A stretch of DNA of 7,540 nucleotides from Elusimicrobiota bacterium. Lineage in GTDB: Bacteria > Elusimicrobiota > Endomicrobiia > Endomicrobiales > Endomicrobiaceae. Under the pieces are notes generated by a model. That model made no database searches. It was not told the origin of the DNA and worked only from the letters and a program-made list of their open reading frames with translations. The DNA is taken from positions 1-7,540 of the forward strand of contig JAITCX010000065.1 in the NCBI GenBank assembly GCA_031282945.1, written 5' to 3'. A program made the translations under genes and the position numbers. The stretch's first letter is position 1, and every line of letters starts with the position of its first letter. Below, one piece after another: positions 6,456-7,540 of the stretch.

Positions 6456-7133
6456 ATGGAAGAAATTTTGTTGGATGTTAGGCCGCGCGAAGTTTTATCA
6501 AAAGGCGGTTTAGCTAAAGAGAGAAAGGCGGGTAATGTGCCTGCGGTATTTTATGGAAAAGATTTAAAGCCTGAACTTTTATTTGTAAATACCAAACGCA
6601 TTTTGTCTATTATTGAAACAAAGGGAGCCAATGCCTTAATTATGTTGGATTTTAAAAGCGGCAAAAAATCTGCGCTTATTAAAGAGATTTCGCGCGATAT
6701 CATTAGCCAACAGCCGATTCACATTGATTTTCAGTATGTTTCGCTTACAGAGACAATTGAAGTTTCTATTCCTATTCAAATAGAGGGCGTTGCAAGCGGT
6801 GTGAAAAATTTTGGCGGCGTTATGGAATTTATTGTGCGTGAAGTTAAGGTTGCATGTTTGCCGACAAACATTCCTCAAAGCATTACAATTGATGTCAGTC
6901 CGCTTTTAATTGGAGATGCCGTAACGATAGAGCGGCTGCCGCAAATTAAAGATGTGCAGTATTTGCAAGATCCACAGACTTTGATTGTGCATATTGTAAA
7001 TGTAACAGCTGAGGAAGCTCCCACTGAGGAAACAGCTTCGGCTGAACCTGAAGTTATTTCAAAAGGCAAGAAAGATAAAGAGGAAGGCGAGGCCGCTGGG
7101 GGAGCTGCGCCGCAGGCAAACGAAAAGAAATAA
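6456..7133 (+). CDS. rplY: 50S ribosomal protein bL25, long CTC/TL5 form
   Basis: bL25 binds 5S rRNA in the central protuberance of the large subunit. The 225-aa product is the two-domain CTC/TL5 form, not the short E. coli L25 (94 aa). The N-terminal 5S-binding domain (about 1-92) shows KGGLAKERKAGNVPAVFYG and HIDFQYVSL. The C-terminal beta domain (about 95-180) shows IPIQIEGVASGVKNFGGVME and LPTNIPQSITIDVS. A low-complexity tail (about 183-225) is rich in Glu, Ala and Lys and likely disordered. GGAGG at 6447-6451 lies 4 bases before the ATG. The gap from prs is 24 bases. The CTC form also appears as general stress protein Ctc in Bacillus; no such regulation is visible here. Confidence 0.95.
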   Translation: MEEILLDVRPREVLSKGGLAKERKAGNVPAVFYGKDLKPELLFVNTKRILSIIETKGANALIMLDFKSGKKSALIKEISRDIISQQPIHIDFQYVSLTETIEVSIPIQIEGVASGVKNFGGVMEFIVREVKVACLPTNIPQSITIDVSPLLIGDAVTIERLPQIKDVQYLQDPQTLIVHIVNVTAEEAPTEETASAEPEVISKGKKDKEEGEAAGGAAPQANEKK

Positions 7134-7540
7134 ATGTCTGATAAAATTTTTGTGGGGCTTGGAAATCCCGGTCAAAAATATGAGCATACCCGACACAATT
7201 TTGGGTTTGAAGTTTTAGACAAAATTGCAAATAGCGTAAATTTAAATTTTAAAGACACAGGCCGAGAAAAAGTCTGTGTCTTTAATTTTAATAGCCAGTC
7301 AAAAATTTATTTATTTAAGCCCTTGACTTTTATGAATGATTCGGGCGCGCCGCTTAGTTCTTTTATGCATTATTACAAAATATCGGCTGAGAATATTTTT
7401 GTTTTTTATGATGATTTTGCGATAGAGCTTGGCCAGTATAAAATTAAAATGTCGGGCTCGTCGGGGGGGCATAATGGAATAAAATCTATTATAGCTCATT
7501 TAAACACGCAGGATTTTTGGCGCATGAAACTCGGCATAGG
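7134..7540 (+). CDS. pth: Peptidyl-tRNA hydrolase, 5' part (cut by the window end)
   Basis: Pth releases tRNA from peptidyl-tRNAs that drop off stalled ribosomes. The first 135 codons are open to the window end, of about 190 usual for the family. Motifs are FVGLGNPGQKYEHTRHN (6-22) with Asn11 and catalytic His21, KPLTFMNDSG (62-71) with Asn68, YDDFAIELG (92-100) with Asp94, and GSSGGHNGIKS (108-118) with His113 and Asn114. These match E. coli Asn10, His20, Asn68, Asp93, His113 and Asn114. The ATG abuts the rplY stop (TAAATG at 7131-7136) without a good Shine-Dalgarno, so initiation probably depends on coupling to rplY translation. The rplY-pth pair is widespread in bacteria. Confidence 0.95.
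   Translation, partial: MSDKIFVGLGNPGQKYEHTRHNFGFEVLDKIANSVNLNFKDTGREKVCVFNFNSQSKIYLFKPLTFMNDSGAPLSSFMHYYKISAENIFVFYDDFAIELGQYKIKMSGSSGGHNGIKSIIAHLNTQDFWRMKLGI

Noticed and set aside
6636..7069. Minus-strand open frames within rplY
   Set aside because: They are shadows of rplY, with asparagine-rich or low-complexity translations and no homology I recognise.

Overview
The window looks like the chromosome of a moderately AT-rich bacterium with strong GGAGG-type ribosome binding sites. Lineage cannot be fixed from the sequence. GadC and GadB resemble the gut-bacterial and enteric acid-resistance proteins, and the recombinase remnant resembles the Mpi-type invertases of gut Bacteroidetes, so a host-associated (gut) bacterium is a reasonable inference. 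Elusimicrobiota is a low-confidence guess only.

Left part (1-812): the 3' end of a decayed serine recombinase (DNA invertase/resolvase type) ending at 346. A non-coding stretch of about 450 bases follows. Its first 290 bases hold nothing I recognise. It then carries a weak hairpin plus T-tract, a perfect 18-bp-stem palindrome (667-705) and an 8-bp inverted repeat (759-780) just upstream of gadC.

Centre (813-3779): a two-gene operon gadC-gadB. It encodes a glutamate:GABA antiporter (511 aa from the RBS-supported start) and a PLP-dependent glutamate decarboxylase (466 aa). GadB uses up a cytoplasmic proton by turning glutamate into GABA, and GadC exchanges GABA for external glutamate. Together they form the glutamate-dependent acid-resistance system. 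Both proteins retain the key residues, including a C-terminal histidine in GadB and a histidine-rich C-terminal tail in GadC that suggest pH gating.

Right of gadB (3780-4127): a tRNA with anticodon CAT (probably elongator Met) lies on the minus strand with its own promoter and a downstream hairpin. A plus-strand terminator then insulates the next operon, whose promoter carries a tandem TATAAT.

Right part (4128-7540): a housekeeping operon glmU-prs-rplY(ctc)-pth, a gene order found in many bacteria. It covers UDP-GlcNAc synthesis, PRPP synthesis, ribosomal protein bL25 and peptidyl-tRNA hydrolase. pth is cut by the window end.

I see no convincing undescribed system. The points most worth checking are the gad operon sitting between a recombinase remnant and a tRNA, the non-terminator palindrome upstream of it, and the antisense arrangement of gadB readthrough and the tRNA.
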